Source: Gammaproteobacteria bacterium (GTDB taxonomy: Bacteria; Pseudomonadota; Gammaproteobacteria; Enterobacterales; Psychrobiaceae). Taken from it: DNA of 7,352 nucleotides. The notes below the pieces were generated by a model. That model saw only the letters and a program-made list of their open reading frames with translations. It was not told the DNA's origin and did no database searches. The stretch lies in assembly GCA_013214885.1 (NCBI GenBank), contig JABSRS010000163.1:1-7352 (forward strand), in the 5' to 3' direction. The position numbers and the translations under genes were made by a program. Position 1 is the stretch's first letter. Every line of letters starts with the position of its first letter. This document shows, piece after piece, positions 1-5,803 of the stretch.

Positions 1-753
1 TTGGCCAGTTTCATCTTCAACGAAACTTAACACATCAACCACACTGACACCTTTTAATTTGCAACTGGTGAGTTCAGCAAACGGTAAATTATTGCGACGC
101 TCATCGCAAGCAATGACTATTTGGTCAATCGCATGTGCTGACACATAGTCGCCCAACGCTTGGTCAAGTTCAATCACGCAATCTCGCTGAATCATGTCAT
201 TATCATCACCCGTGGATTTAACATAAGCATGAATGGTAAATTGCCTGCGATCGGCTTCACGGCGAGTTCTTTCTTCAATAACCGCAGCACGCTTCCCAGC
301 TCCTAGCACCAATATTTTTCTTTTGATTGAATGACAGACTGTTAAGTGAAGTAATTGATATCGCAGGGAGCAAATAATAAAGAAAGTCACAACGGCAGAT
401 AGACAGATCGGCAGCATCCCGATCAAATTATCGACGGCAATACCAAAAAACCAAATAGTACCCAATGTCGCCAACAGGAAGCTGATGAAAATTCGTTGGT
501 AAATTCCTTTAAAGTTTTCACGCAAGTCTTTGCTATACAATCCTAATGCCAAAGAAATCAACTGCACTAAAAATAAAAATAAAATGGCAACATAAACATT
601 ATCTTTTGTAATGATCAGGAATTGACGGTAATGCTTTAATAAATAATAAGAAGTTTCAATAATCACAGCCATCGAAAGTACAATAATTACACTTTCCAAT
701 ATCACTAGTGCTACTCTATTTTTATTTAAATATCCAGGGGCAACGCTCGACAC
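1..753 (-). CDS. PEP-CTERM/EpsH-associated initiating sugar transferase (EpsB/WcaJ-like), N-terminal part, cut by left edge
   Basis: Reading leftward from a GTG at 753, the frame is open for 251 codons to the window edge. The protein has four predicted membrane helices (about residues 13-35, 50-72, 88-107 and 109-130), then a Rossmann-like nucleotide-fold region with ILVLGAGKRA (147-156), and ends in LSFVEDETGQ, resembling the segment before the catalytic domain in TIGR03013-type transferases. In that family the missing C-terminal bacterial sugar transferase domain moves a sugar 1-phosphate from a UDP-sugar to undecaprenyl phosphate at the inner membrane, starting each repeat unit. The GTG start is chosen because AAGGAG lies 7 nt upstream; the overlapping GTG at 757 runs into a stop after 11 codons. 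It is divergent from the export operon and shares a 346-bp control region with it. Family membership is strong. The sugar and catalytic residues cannot be judged from this half. Confidence 0.9.
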   Translation of the reverse strand, partial: MSSVAPGYLNKNRVALVILESVIIVLSMAVIIETSYYLLKHYRQFLIITKDNVYVAILFLFLVQLISLALGLYSKDLRENFKGIYQRIFISFLLATLGTIWFFGIAVDNLIGMLPICLSAVVTFFIICSLRYQLLHLTVCHSIKRKILVLGAGKRAAVIEERTRREADRRQFTIHAYVKSTGDDNDMIQRDCVIELDQALGDYVSAHAIDQIVIACDERRNNLPFAELTSCKLKGVSVVDVLSFVEDETGQ

Positions 754-760
754 TCACCTT

Positions 761-766
761 CTCCTT
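761..766 (-). promoter_or_regulatory. Ribosome binding site deciding the GTG start of the sugar transferase
   Basis: The minus strand reads AAGGAG here, a near-perfect Shine-Dalgarno, with 7 nt (AAGGTGA) before the GTG at 753. No ATG lies close by in the frame, and the alternative GTG at 757 is in a frame closed by a stop after 11 codons. The site therefore fixes the start of the leftward gene. Confidence 0.8.
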
Positions 767-778
767 ATTGATCCTTCA

Positions 779-794
779 TTTACAGCCGTGTAAA
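779..794. promoter_or_regulatory. Palindrome TTTACA-N4-TGTAAA upstream of the sugar transferase
   Basis: The arms TTTACA and TGTAAA are perfect inverted repeats around GCCG. The element lies about 13 nt upstream of the transferase ribosome binding site, in its 5' leader or near its promoter. It looks like a dimeric operator. A TyrR box has the opposite half-site order (TGTAAA-N6-TTTACA), so it is not assigned to a regulator. Whether a protein binds is unknown. Confidence 0.35.
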
Positions 795-828
795 ACATGT
801 ATCTAATAAAGTTAGTTCAACATATCGG

Positions 829-842
829 ATTTACAAGTAAAT
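829..842. promoter_or_regulatory. Second palindrome ATTTAC-AA-GTAAAT
   Basis: Perfect 6-bp arms surround AA. The half-site TTTAC/GTAAA is shared with the palindrome at 779-794, and the two centres are 49 bp apart, but the spacing between half-sites differs (2 versus 4 nt counting the shared core differently). The pair could be related binding sites for one regulator of the leftward transferase, or chance in AT-rich DNA. Confidence 0.25.
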
Positions 843-908
843 GGCCCTGCTATGTTATTTCTTATTTGAATTAAAAATAACAATCATCTAACTTTTCACA
901 TTCGCCCT

Positions 909-956
909 CGCTTAACTAGACATCATATTACGCTTAAGCTACCTTATTATTTAAGC
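909..956. repeat. Cluster of CGCTTAA direct repeats with an inverted TTAAGC copy
   Basis: CGCTTAA occurs at 909-915 and again at 931-937, exactly 22 bp apart, about two turns of the helix. TTAAGC, the inverse of GCTTAA, follows at 951-956, and the middle copy lies in the palindrome GCTTAAGC (932-939). Repeats placed on one face of the helix are typical of activator or repressor sites. The position between the two divergent genes fits such a role, but the regulator is unknown. Confidence 0.25.
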
Positions 957-1011
957 TGGTTTTTTGACCTATTGTGATTTTTCCTGATGCTCTTTCGATA
1001 TTTAAAATTAA

Positions 1012-1041
1012 TTTACATTAATATTTAATAATCAGTCTATT
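1012..1041 (+). promoter_or_regulatory. Candidate sigma70-like promoter of the export operon
   Basis: TTTACA (1012-1017, five of six bases of the -35 consensus) is followed after 18 bp by TCTATT (1036-1041, four of six bases of the -10 consensus). It would start transcription about 50 nt before the export gene. The surroundings are so AT-rich that such matches arise easily, so this is only a candidate. An alternative -35 is TTGACC at 964-969, but no good -10 follows it. Confidence 0.3.
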
Positions 1042-1073
1042 CTTAATAAGGTACGAAAAAACACAAAAAATAC

Positions 1074-1084
1074 TGGTTAAACCA
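1074..1084. promoter_or_regulatory. Small palindrome TGGTT-A-AACCA before the export gene's ribosome binding site
   Basis: Perfect 5-bp arms flank a single A. The element ends 3 nt before the GGAGGG ribosome binding site (1088-1093) of the export lipoprotein gene. It could be an operator overlapping the leader, or a chance palindrome. As an RNA hairpin it would have almost no loop, so a DNA-level role is more likely than a translational one. Confidence 0.2.
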
Positions 1085-1099
1085 AATGGAGGGATTTTC

Positions 1100-1741
1100 A
1101 TGACCGCAACAATAAAAAGGATAGCTGCTCTAAAATTAGGGATTGTTGTTTCAATAACACTACTGGCTGGCTGCACATCATCACCCTTACTGCCAACAGC
1201 TACCGTACATCCTTCATTAACAACCTCTGTTAGTGACTATAAATATTTAATCGGTCCAGGCGATTCTGTCCAAATATTTGTGTGGAGAAATCCAGAAATA
1301 TCCGGTCGTTTTATTGTCCGTCCAGATGGCAAAATAACGACATCACTAGTGGAAGACATTCCAGTGTCGGGAAAAACTCCAACCATGTTAGCGCGAGAAA
1401 TAGAAACCTCTCTTAGTAAATTTATCCGTGATCCTATCGTATCAGTCACGGTAACTAAATTTGTTGGTCCTTTTAGCGAACAAATCAGAATAGTTGGCGA
1501 GGCATTAAACCCAAAAGCAATTAATTACAAAGAAAACATGACCTTACTTGACGTAATGGTCGTAGTCGGTGGCTTAACTGAGTTTGCTGATGGTAACAAC
1601 GCCCGACTAATTAGAGTAGTCAATGGCATTGAAACTACTTTTCGAGTAGCACTCGACGATCTTGTTAAGTCGGGGGATATCACTGCTAATGCTGATGTGC
1701 TACCAGGCGATATTATTATTATTCCTGAAGCATGGTTTTAA
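1100..1741 (+). CDS. XrtA/PEP-CTERM system exopolysaccharide export lipoprotein (short OPX, Wza family)
   Basis: This is a 213-residue periplasmic lipoprotein of the polysaccharide export (OPX) family. Residues 1-25 form a lipoprotein signal: basic start (K6, R7), hydrophobic core and lipobox LAGC with Cys25, giving a lipid anchor. The polysaccharide export domain starts at YLIGPGDSVQIFVW (49-62) and includes FIVRPDGKI (71-79). One SLBB-like domain follows from about residue 126 (EQIRIVGEALNP) with LLDVMVVVGGLTEFADGN. The end, LPGDIIIIPEAWF, is typical of the TIGR03027-type export proteins of EpsH loci. The start is supported by GGAGGG 6 nt upstream. Wza is far longer, with more SLBB repeats and a C-terminal outer-membrane helix; neither is present here, and the protein ends right after the SLBB. 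It leads the operon and should carry nascent polymer across the periplasm, with another protein forming the outer-membrane pore. Family call firm; export partner inferred. Confidence 0.93.
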   Translation: MTATIKRIAALKLGIVVSITLLAGCTSSPLLPTATVHPSLTTSVSDYKYLIGPGDSVQIFVWRNPEISGRFIVRPDGKITTSLVEDIPVSGKTPTMLAREIETSLSKFIRDPIVSVTVTKFVGPFSEQIRIVGEALNPKAINYKENMTLLDVMVVVGGLTEFADGNNARLIRVVNGIETTFRVALDDLVKSGDITANADVLPGDIIIIPEAWF

Positions 1742-1792
1742 GCCATTAATTTAATAGCTAAACCTGTTAACTTCTTAAATAGAGAGGCATAA

Positions 1793-3382
1793 ATGCAACA
1801 ATTTTTCGAGCAAATATGGATCATTGCTCGCGGTATTTGGCTAAAAAAGAGATATATAGTTTTAGTCTCTTGGGCAGTCTGTATTAGCGGATGGATCGCA
1901 GTCACCACCATACCAGATCAATACCAGGCAAGTGCGCGTGTCTATGTCAATACCCAGACTCTTCTCAAGCCCCTATTACAGGGACTAACCCTCAATGCCA
2001 ATGCACAGCAACAAGTAAATTTAATGGTTAAAACCTTATTAAGCAGACCCAATTTAGAAAAAATACTGCGGATGGTTGATATGGATATTTTAACCAATAA
2101 CAAAACTGAGTTTGATGCGTTGGTTGATAGCTTATCAAAAAAAATAAAAATGAGTGCTACAACCCGAGAAAATCTTTATACCATCTCTTTTTCTGGTGTT
2201 GACCCGTCACAAGCAGAAGATGTTGTAAAAGCGGTGTTAAAAGTTTTTGTTGAAAACACGATGGGACAATCGCGCTCCGATACGCTTACCGCCCGTAACT
2301 TTTTGAATGAGCAAATCAATGAATATGAGAAACGGCTGGCCAAAAATGAGCAGCAACTGACAGAATTTAAACAGCTAAATGGCAACTTAATTGTTGGAAG
2401 AGACACTGGGTACTATAACGTATTAAAGCAATATCAAGATCAATACGAACGTTCCAACCTATTATTAATTGAAAAACAAACACAATTAAAAATGGCCAAT
2501 CAACAGTTAGCAGGAGAAATGCCATCTTTTGGCATTTTATTACCGAGACTAAACCAAAGCATCACCACTCAGTTTGATCAACGCATCGCCAGCCTAGAGC
2601 AACGTTTAGATCAACTTATATTACGCTATACCGAGCAACACCCCGATGTAATCGAAGTAACGAACCGGCTGGCAAAATTAAATCAACTACGCGTTCAAGA
2701 AGTTGCTGAGTTTAGTCGATTATATGATGAGAATGGCGTTGTTAACTCCGCATTAAATGAAAATCCTGTGTTTCAAGAAATGCGTTTAAATGTGATTAAT
2801 TTGGAAAAGGATATTGCTGCAATCACTGTTCGAGTAAAAGCCTATAAAGATAAGGTTGTCAATCTCAAGTCTAAAATAAACTTAATCCCTGAAGTCGAGG
2901 CTAAATTAACCGCATTAAACCGTGGATATTTAATCACCAAACAAAAATATGAAGAAATGTTACGCCGACGTGAATCGGCTCTTTTATCAGAAAAGGCAGA
3001 TTTATCAGTCGATGATATTCAATTTAAGGTCATTGACCCGCCAAGAGTGAAACCTAAGCCCGTTGGACCGAATCGATTTTTTCTTAACTCCGTAGTGCTT
3101 ATTCTTGGCATTGGCAGTGGGGTTGGAATTGCCTTCTTATTAAGCCAGCTCAGTTCAGTGGTGTTAACGCCATTCCAGTTAACTCAAATATCAGGTTACC
3201 CGGTATTAGGGTCGGTATCATTAAGTGGCAATGAAACGATGATTAGAAAGAACTCAATCAAAAATGTATTATTTGCCAGCTTATTACTCGGCTTAGTCAT
3301 AGTTTACGCAGGAATACTGATTGTAGATGTCTCTGTTCCCATTAATTCTGCCTTACCGATGCTAACTCTAGGAGGTGGCTAA
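1793..3382 (+). CDS. XrtA system polysaccharide chain-length determinant (Wzz/polysaccharide co-polymerase)
   Basis: This 529-residue inner-membrane protein is of the Wzz/PCP type (TIGR03007-like). Membrane helix 1 is at about 21-40, followed by the Wzz motif YQASARVYVNTQTLLKPLL (44-62). A long periplasmic coiled-coil region spans about 165-395, including LRYTEQHPDV (277-286) and LIPEVEAKLTALNRGY (364-379). The proline-rich segment VIDPPRVKPKPVGPNR (413-428) precedes helix 2 (about 429-451). A cytoplasmic loop with ISGYPVLGSVSL (466-477) leads to helix 3 (about 491-511) and a short C-terminal tail. It sets chain length and, through the loop, probably contacts the kinase encoded next. The start follows AGAGAGG by 5 nt, 51 nt after the export gene. 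Its stop shares one base with the kinase start, so the two are translationally coupled. It has no kinase domain of its own, unlike Wzc. The family is secure; helix limits are approximate. Confidence 0.93.
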   Translation: MQQFFEQIWIIARGIWLKKRYIVLVSWAVCISGWIAVTTIPDQYQASARVYVNTQTLLKPLLQGLTLNANAQQQVNLMVKTLLSRPNLEKILRMVDMDILTNNKTEFDALVDSLSKKIKMSATTRENLYTISFSGVDPSQAEDVVKAVLKVFVENTMGQSRSDTLTARNFLNEQINEYEKRLAKNEQQLTEFKQLNGNLIVGRDTGYYNVLKQYQDQYERSNLLLIEKQTQLKMANQQLAGEMPSFGILLPRLNQSITTQFDQRIASLEQRLDQLILRYTEQHPDVIEVTNRLAKLNQLRVQEVAEFSRLYDENGVVNSALNENPVFQEMRLNVINLEKDIAAITVRVKAYKDKVVNLKSKINLIPEVEAKLTALNRGYLITKQKYEEMLRRRESALLSEKADLSVDDIQFKVIDPPRVKPKPVGPNRFFLNSVVLILGIGSGVGIAFLLSQLSSVVLTPFQLTQISGYPVLGSVSLSGNETMIRKNSIKNVLFASLLLGLVIVYAGILIVDVSVPINSALPMLTLGGG

Positions 3383-4242
3383 TGAGTACCATAGAAAGAG
3401 CACAGTACAAAAAAAATGCTAGCGATCAAAAGAATCCTCAAGTTAGCACGGCCGCTACCAATGTTGAGTCAGTAGCAACCAACAACTCAGATCATGAAGG
3501 TCACCCTTTTATTAATATCAATTTAAACTTGCTCGCCGCCAATAATATGGTGACTAACTCAACAGAGCGTTGTCAGATTAACGAGGAATATCGCTTTATT
3601 AAACGCAAGCTGCTAATTAATGCTTTTGGTAAACCATCACAATTATTGAAAAATCCCAATATTATTTTAATTACCAGTACCGCCCCCAATGAGGGAAAAA
3701 CGTTCACTTCGATTAACTTGGCACTGAGTATCGCGCTCGAGCAAGATAAGACGGTATTACTAATCGATGCCGATGTCGTCAATCCAAGTATTGGTAAAGA
3801 GCTTGAGTATGAGTCGACCAATGGCTTGCTCGATTACCTCCTTGGTCACGTTGATGATATCGGTGATGTTATCTATAGTACTAATATCGACAAACTCAAA
3901 TTATTGCCATCAGGAAGTAGACACCACCTCAGTCACGAGCTTTTAACCAGTGATCGGATGGAAAAGTTAATCGAGGAGTTAGCCACGCGCTACCCAGACC
4001 GAGTGATTATTCTGGACTCACCACCGTTACTCGGTGTTAGTGAAACACAGGTACTCAGCAGCTTAAGTGGCCAGGCGGTAGTCGTCATTGAAGAGGCTAA
4101 AACCAAGGTATCGAGTGTTCAGGAGGCTGTTAAATTACTAGCCCCCGAACTTGCAATCGGTTTTATTTTAAATAAATCGAATGAAAGAAAACGCCAAAAA
4201 TACGGATATAATTACGGATATGGAAATTACTATGGGCTTTAA
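3382..4242 (+). CDS. XrtA-associated BY-type tyrosine autokinase
   Basis: The 286-residue cytoplasmic P-loop kinase belongs to the TIGR03018-type bacterial tyrosine kinases that work with a separate chain-length protein. An Asn/Ser/Thr-rich, probably disordered N-terminus (about 1-40) precedes EEYRFIKRKLL (68-78), the family's basic oligomerisation-type motif. Walker A is APNEGKTF (101-108, Lys106), Walker A' is LLIDADVVNPS (126-136), and Walker B is VIILDSPP (208-215). The last 13 residues hold six tyrosines (274, 276, 278, 280, 283, 284), the expected autophosphorylation cluster. The cycle of tail phosphorylation would control assembly with the chain-length protein. The start is supported by GGAGG 6 nt upstream and overlaps the previous stop by one base. 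One oddity is Asn134 in Walker A', where I recall Arg or Lys being usual. The call rests on motifs and context together and is strong; activity is inferred. Confidence 0.93.
   Translation: MSTIERAQYKKNASDQKNPQVSTAATNVESVATNNSDHEGHPFININLNLLAANNMVTNSTERCQINEEYRFIKRKLLINAFGKPSQLLKNPNIILITSTAPNEGKTFTSINLALSIALEQDKTVLLIDADVVNPSIGKELEYESTNGLLDYLLGHVDDIGDVIYSTNIDKLKLLPSGSRHHLSHELLTSDRMEKLIEELATRYPDRVIILDSPPLLGVSETQVLSSLSGQAVVVIEEAKTKVSSVQEAVKLLAPELAIGFILNKSNERKRQKYGYNYGYGNYYGL
4201..4221 (+). repeat. Short tandem-like repeat encoding the kinase tyrosine tail
   Basis: TACGGATAT occurs at 4201-4209 and 4213-4221, a 12-nt period that encodes Tyr-Gly-Tyr-Asn then Tyr-Gly-Tyr-Gly. The repeat could let replication slippage add or remove tyrosines four codons at a time without shifting the frame. 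It lies just before the start of the outer-membrane protein gene and supplies the sequence in which that gene's ribosome binding site must sit. Confidence 0.6.
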
Positions 4243-5800
4243 TAAAGCGACTATTGTTTTCCCCTTATATTTAGCGTCAGCGCCCATTATGGCGTTCAAT
4301 TGGAACGTTTCGCCGGATCTCAACCTTACCCAGTCGTACTCTGATAATATTGTGATTCAGCAACAAGCTAAAGAATCATCGTGGGTGACCCAAATCACCC
4401 CTGGGCTGCACATCAAATCGACGGGAAAACATTTAAATTTCTTCTTAAACTACCAAATTACCGACATTAGTTACCAGTCGAAAAGCCAATTAAATGATAC
4501 TTACGATCATTTTAACAGCAAGTTGCAATTTAGCTTATTTAACAATAAATGGTTAACTCAAATATCGGCAAGCAAAGGAAAACAAGTTAATAACTTATCC
4601 AATGGGATCAGAGCTGGAAAATCCGACTTTGCAATCAATCGTACTGACATTTCAGATTACCTCTTCAGTTCAAAATTTGACTCGGTATTTACTGATTTAT
4701 TTGCCTATCATTTAAGTCTTCAGGCCAATAAATCACACAGTTCTGATAATCAGTTAAATAGCGATGCGATAGCCAGTTCCGTGACGATTGAAAACCCACC
4801 AGAGACTGACAATAGTTATTGGAATATTAGTGCCAACAACTATGAACTAACGAGTTTACAATACAGTAAAAGTCAATATATCAGAGATTATCAAGCAAGT
4901 GTAGGGTTTAAGTTTTATCAAGATTTTTGGTTCTTCATCCAGTATTTTGAACAAGACTCTAACTTAACCAGTACGCCTGGTAATAATATAGGTTCGTCTA
5001 ATTATGGTGGCGGATTGCGCTGGTTTCCCAGTAACAAAATTGATATAAAAATTGCGTACAATGAAAGTCTAGATGACCGGTATAGCAATTTTTATAGCCT
5101 CGAAATCAATTTAAAACCCAGTCAACGAACTCAGTTATATTTGGTCAGTGGCAAACGATTTTATGGCAATTATTTTCAAGGACAATTTAGTTACCGTTTA
5201 AAAAGGCTATCGGCCAACATTAGCTATAATGAACAAATTTCAAGTTATAGCTTAGCCCAGTTTTCTTCGCCAATATCTGGCAACTTAATTTGTCCAAATG
5301 AGGGTGAGTTTAATCTTAGTAATTGCCTTTTTTCTACTGAATTAAACCCAACAATAGGCGTCAATGAACAATTAATTAGTGCCACCAATTTTTTACCAGA
5401 ATTAAATTATCAAACCTATTTAGATAAACACTTTAATGCCAATATTAGCTATACCAAACGTAAATTAACGCTGTTTTTAAGTCATTCTAGAGTCCGAAGA
5501 ACTCCCCTTGAAACAGATCGCGAAAAAGACGAAAGATACAGCTCGTTTAATATTGACTATCAAATAAGTCGCCGCGCAAACATCGACTTCGCGCTGTCAT
5601 TGCGCCAAAGTAAAGTAGACAGCCAACTACCGACCGCGTCTAGTGCCCAAGACCGCATTGCTAGTCTTGGCTATAGTCACCGTTTCTCTCGACTCGCTCG
5701 AGCTAAAATCCAACTATCTCACCTCACTCGCGATGGCACAGGTTCGTTATTAAGTTATGATGAAAATCGAATTTCTTTCAGTCTAGTTAAGGAATTTTAA
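4232..5800 (+). CDS. TIGR03016-type PEP-CTERM system-associated outer-membrane beta-barrel protein
   Basis: From the ATG at 4232 this is a 522-residue protein. The frame is also open from an ATG at 4181, but those 17 extra residues (beginning MKENAKN) are polar and have no ribosome binding site. From 4232 the protein starts with a clean signal peptide (hydrophobic core TIVFPLYLASAPIMA, cleavage likely after Ala21). The mature start, FNWNVSPDLNLTQSYSDNI, and VTQITPGLHI (52-61) match this family. The rest is alternating polar and aromatic beta strands with Asn/Ser-rich loops, and it ends in RISFSLVKEF, whose final Phe fits a beta-barrel assembly signal. Cys354 and Cys365 may form a loop disulfide. 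The gene overlaps the kinase gene by 11 nt, with only a weak GGA (4222-4224) upstream, suggesting coupled translation. The family's function is not firmly established; a role as outer-membrane export channel is inferred from its place beside a short OPX protein. Confidence 0.88.
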   Translation: MGFNKATIVFPLYLASAPIMAFNWNVSPDLNLTQSYSDNIVIQQQAKESSWVTQITPGLHIKSTGKHLNFFLNYQITDISYQSKSQLNDTYDHFNSKLQFSLFNNKWLTQISASKGKQVNNLSNGIRAGKSDFAINRTDISDYLFSSKFDSVFTDLFAYHLSLQANKSHSSDNQLNSDAIASSVTIENPPETDNSYWNISANNYELTSLQYSKSQYIRDYQASVGFKFYQDFWFFIQYFEQDSNLTSTPGNNIGSSNYGGGLRWFPSNKIDIKIAYNESLDDRYSNFYSLEINLKPSQRTQLYLVSGKRFYGNYFQGQFSYRLKRLSANISYNEQISSYSLAQFSSPISGNLICPNEGEFNLSNCLFSTELNPTIGVNEQLISATNFLPELNYQTYLDKHFNANISYTKRKLTLFLSHSRVRRTPLETDREKDERYSSFNIDYQISRRANIDFALSLRQSKVDSQLPTASSAQDRIASLGYSHRFSRLARAKIQLSHLTRDGTGSLLSYDENRISFSLVKEF

Positions 5801-5803
5801 TCG

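Larger units (their letters stand above)
754..1099. other. Divergent intergenic control region, no gene
   Basis: These 346 bp separate the leftward sugar transferase from the rightward export operon and must hold promoters for both. The stretch is very AT-rich. The longest possible reading frame I checked that begins with ATG (797-874, 25 codons) has no ribosome binding site and is not credible. It holds two short palindromes near the transferase gene, a cluster of CGCTTAA/TTAAGC elements in the middle, one weak sigma70-like promoter facing right, and a palindrome next to the export gene's ribosome binding site. I found no GG-N10-GC sigma54 pattern on either strand and no rho-independent terminator, which agrees with divergent transcription. 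Confidence 0.8.

Noticed and set aside
797..874. Small 25-codon plus-strand reading frame in the divergent region
   Set aside because: It has no ribosome binding site, no recognisable protein character, and lies in the leader of a leftward gene.
854..881. Inverted repeat GTTATTT/AAATAAC as a possible terminator or RNA hairpin
   Set aside because: The stem is almost entirely A-T with a 14-nt loop, there is no following T-run typical of a terminator, and neither flanking gene ends here.
754..1099. Sigma54 promoter expected from PrsK/PrsR/RpoN control of PEP-CTERM genes
   Set aside because: I looked on both strands for GG-N10-GC with TGGCA/TTGC-like flanks. The nearest case (GG and GC 11 nt apart on the minus strand, around 955-969) has the wrong spacing and flanks.
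1237..1449. Minus-strand open frame of 70 codons inside the export lipoprotein gene
   Set aside because: It lies fully within a well-supported gene on the other strand and has no family resemblance. The same applies to antisense frames at 2176-2406, 3573-3821 and 6036-6245.
1742..1792. Terminator or promoter between the export gene and the chain-length gene
   Set aside because: The 51-nt gap holds only the short palindrome GTTAAC and no stem with T-run or convincing -35/-10 pair, so read-through is the simpler view.
3382..4242. MinD/ParA-type partition ATPase instead of a tyrosine kinase
   Set aside because: The Walker A' and B pattern is shared, but the tyrosine-rich tail, the EEYRFIKRKLL motif and the preceding chain-length gene identify a BY-kinase.
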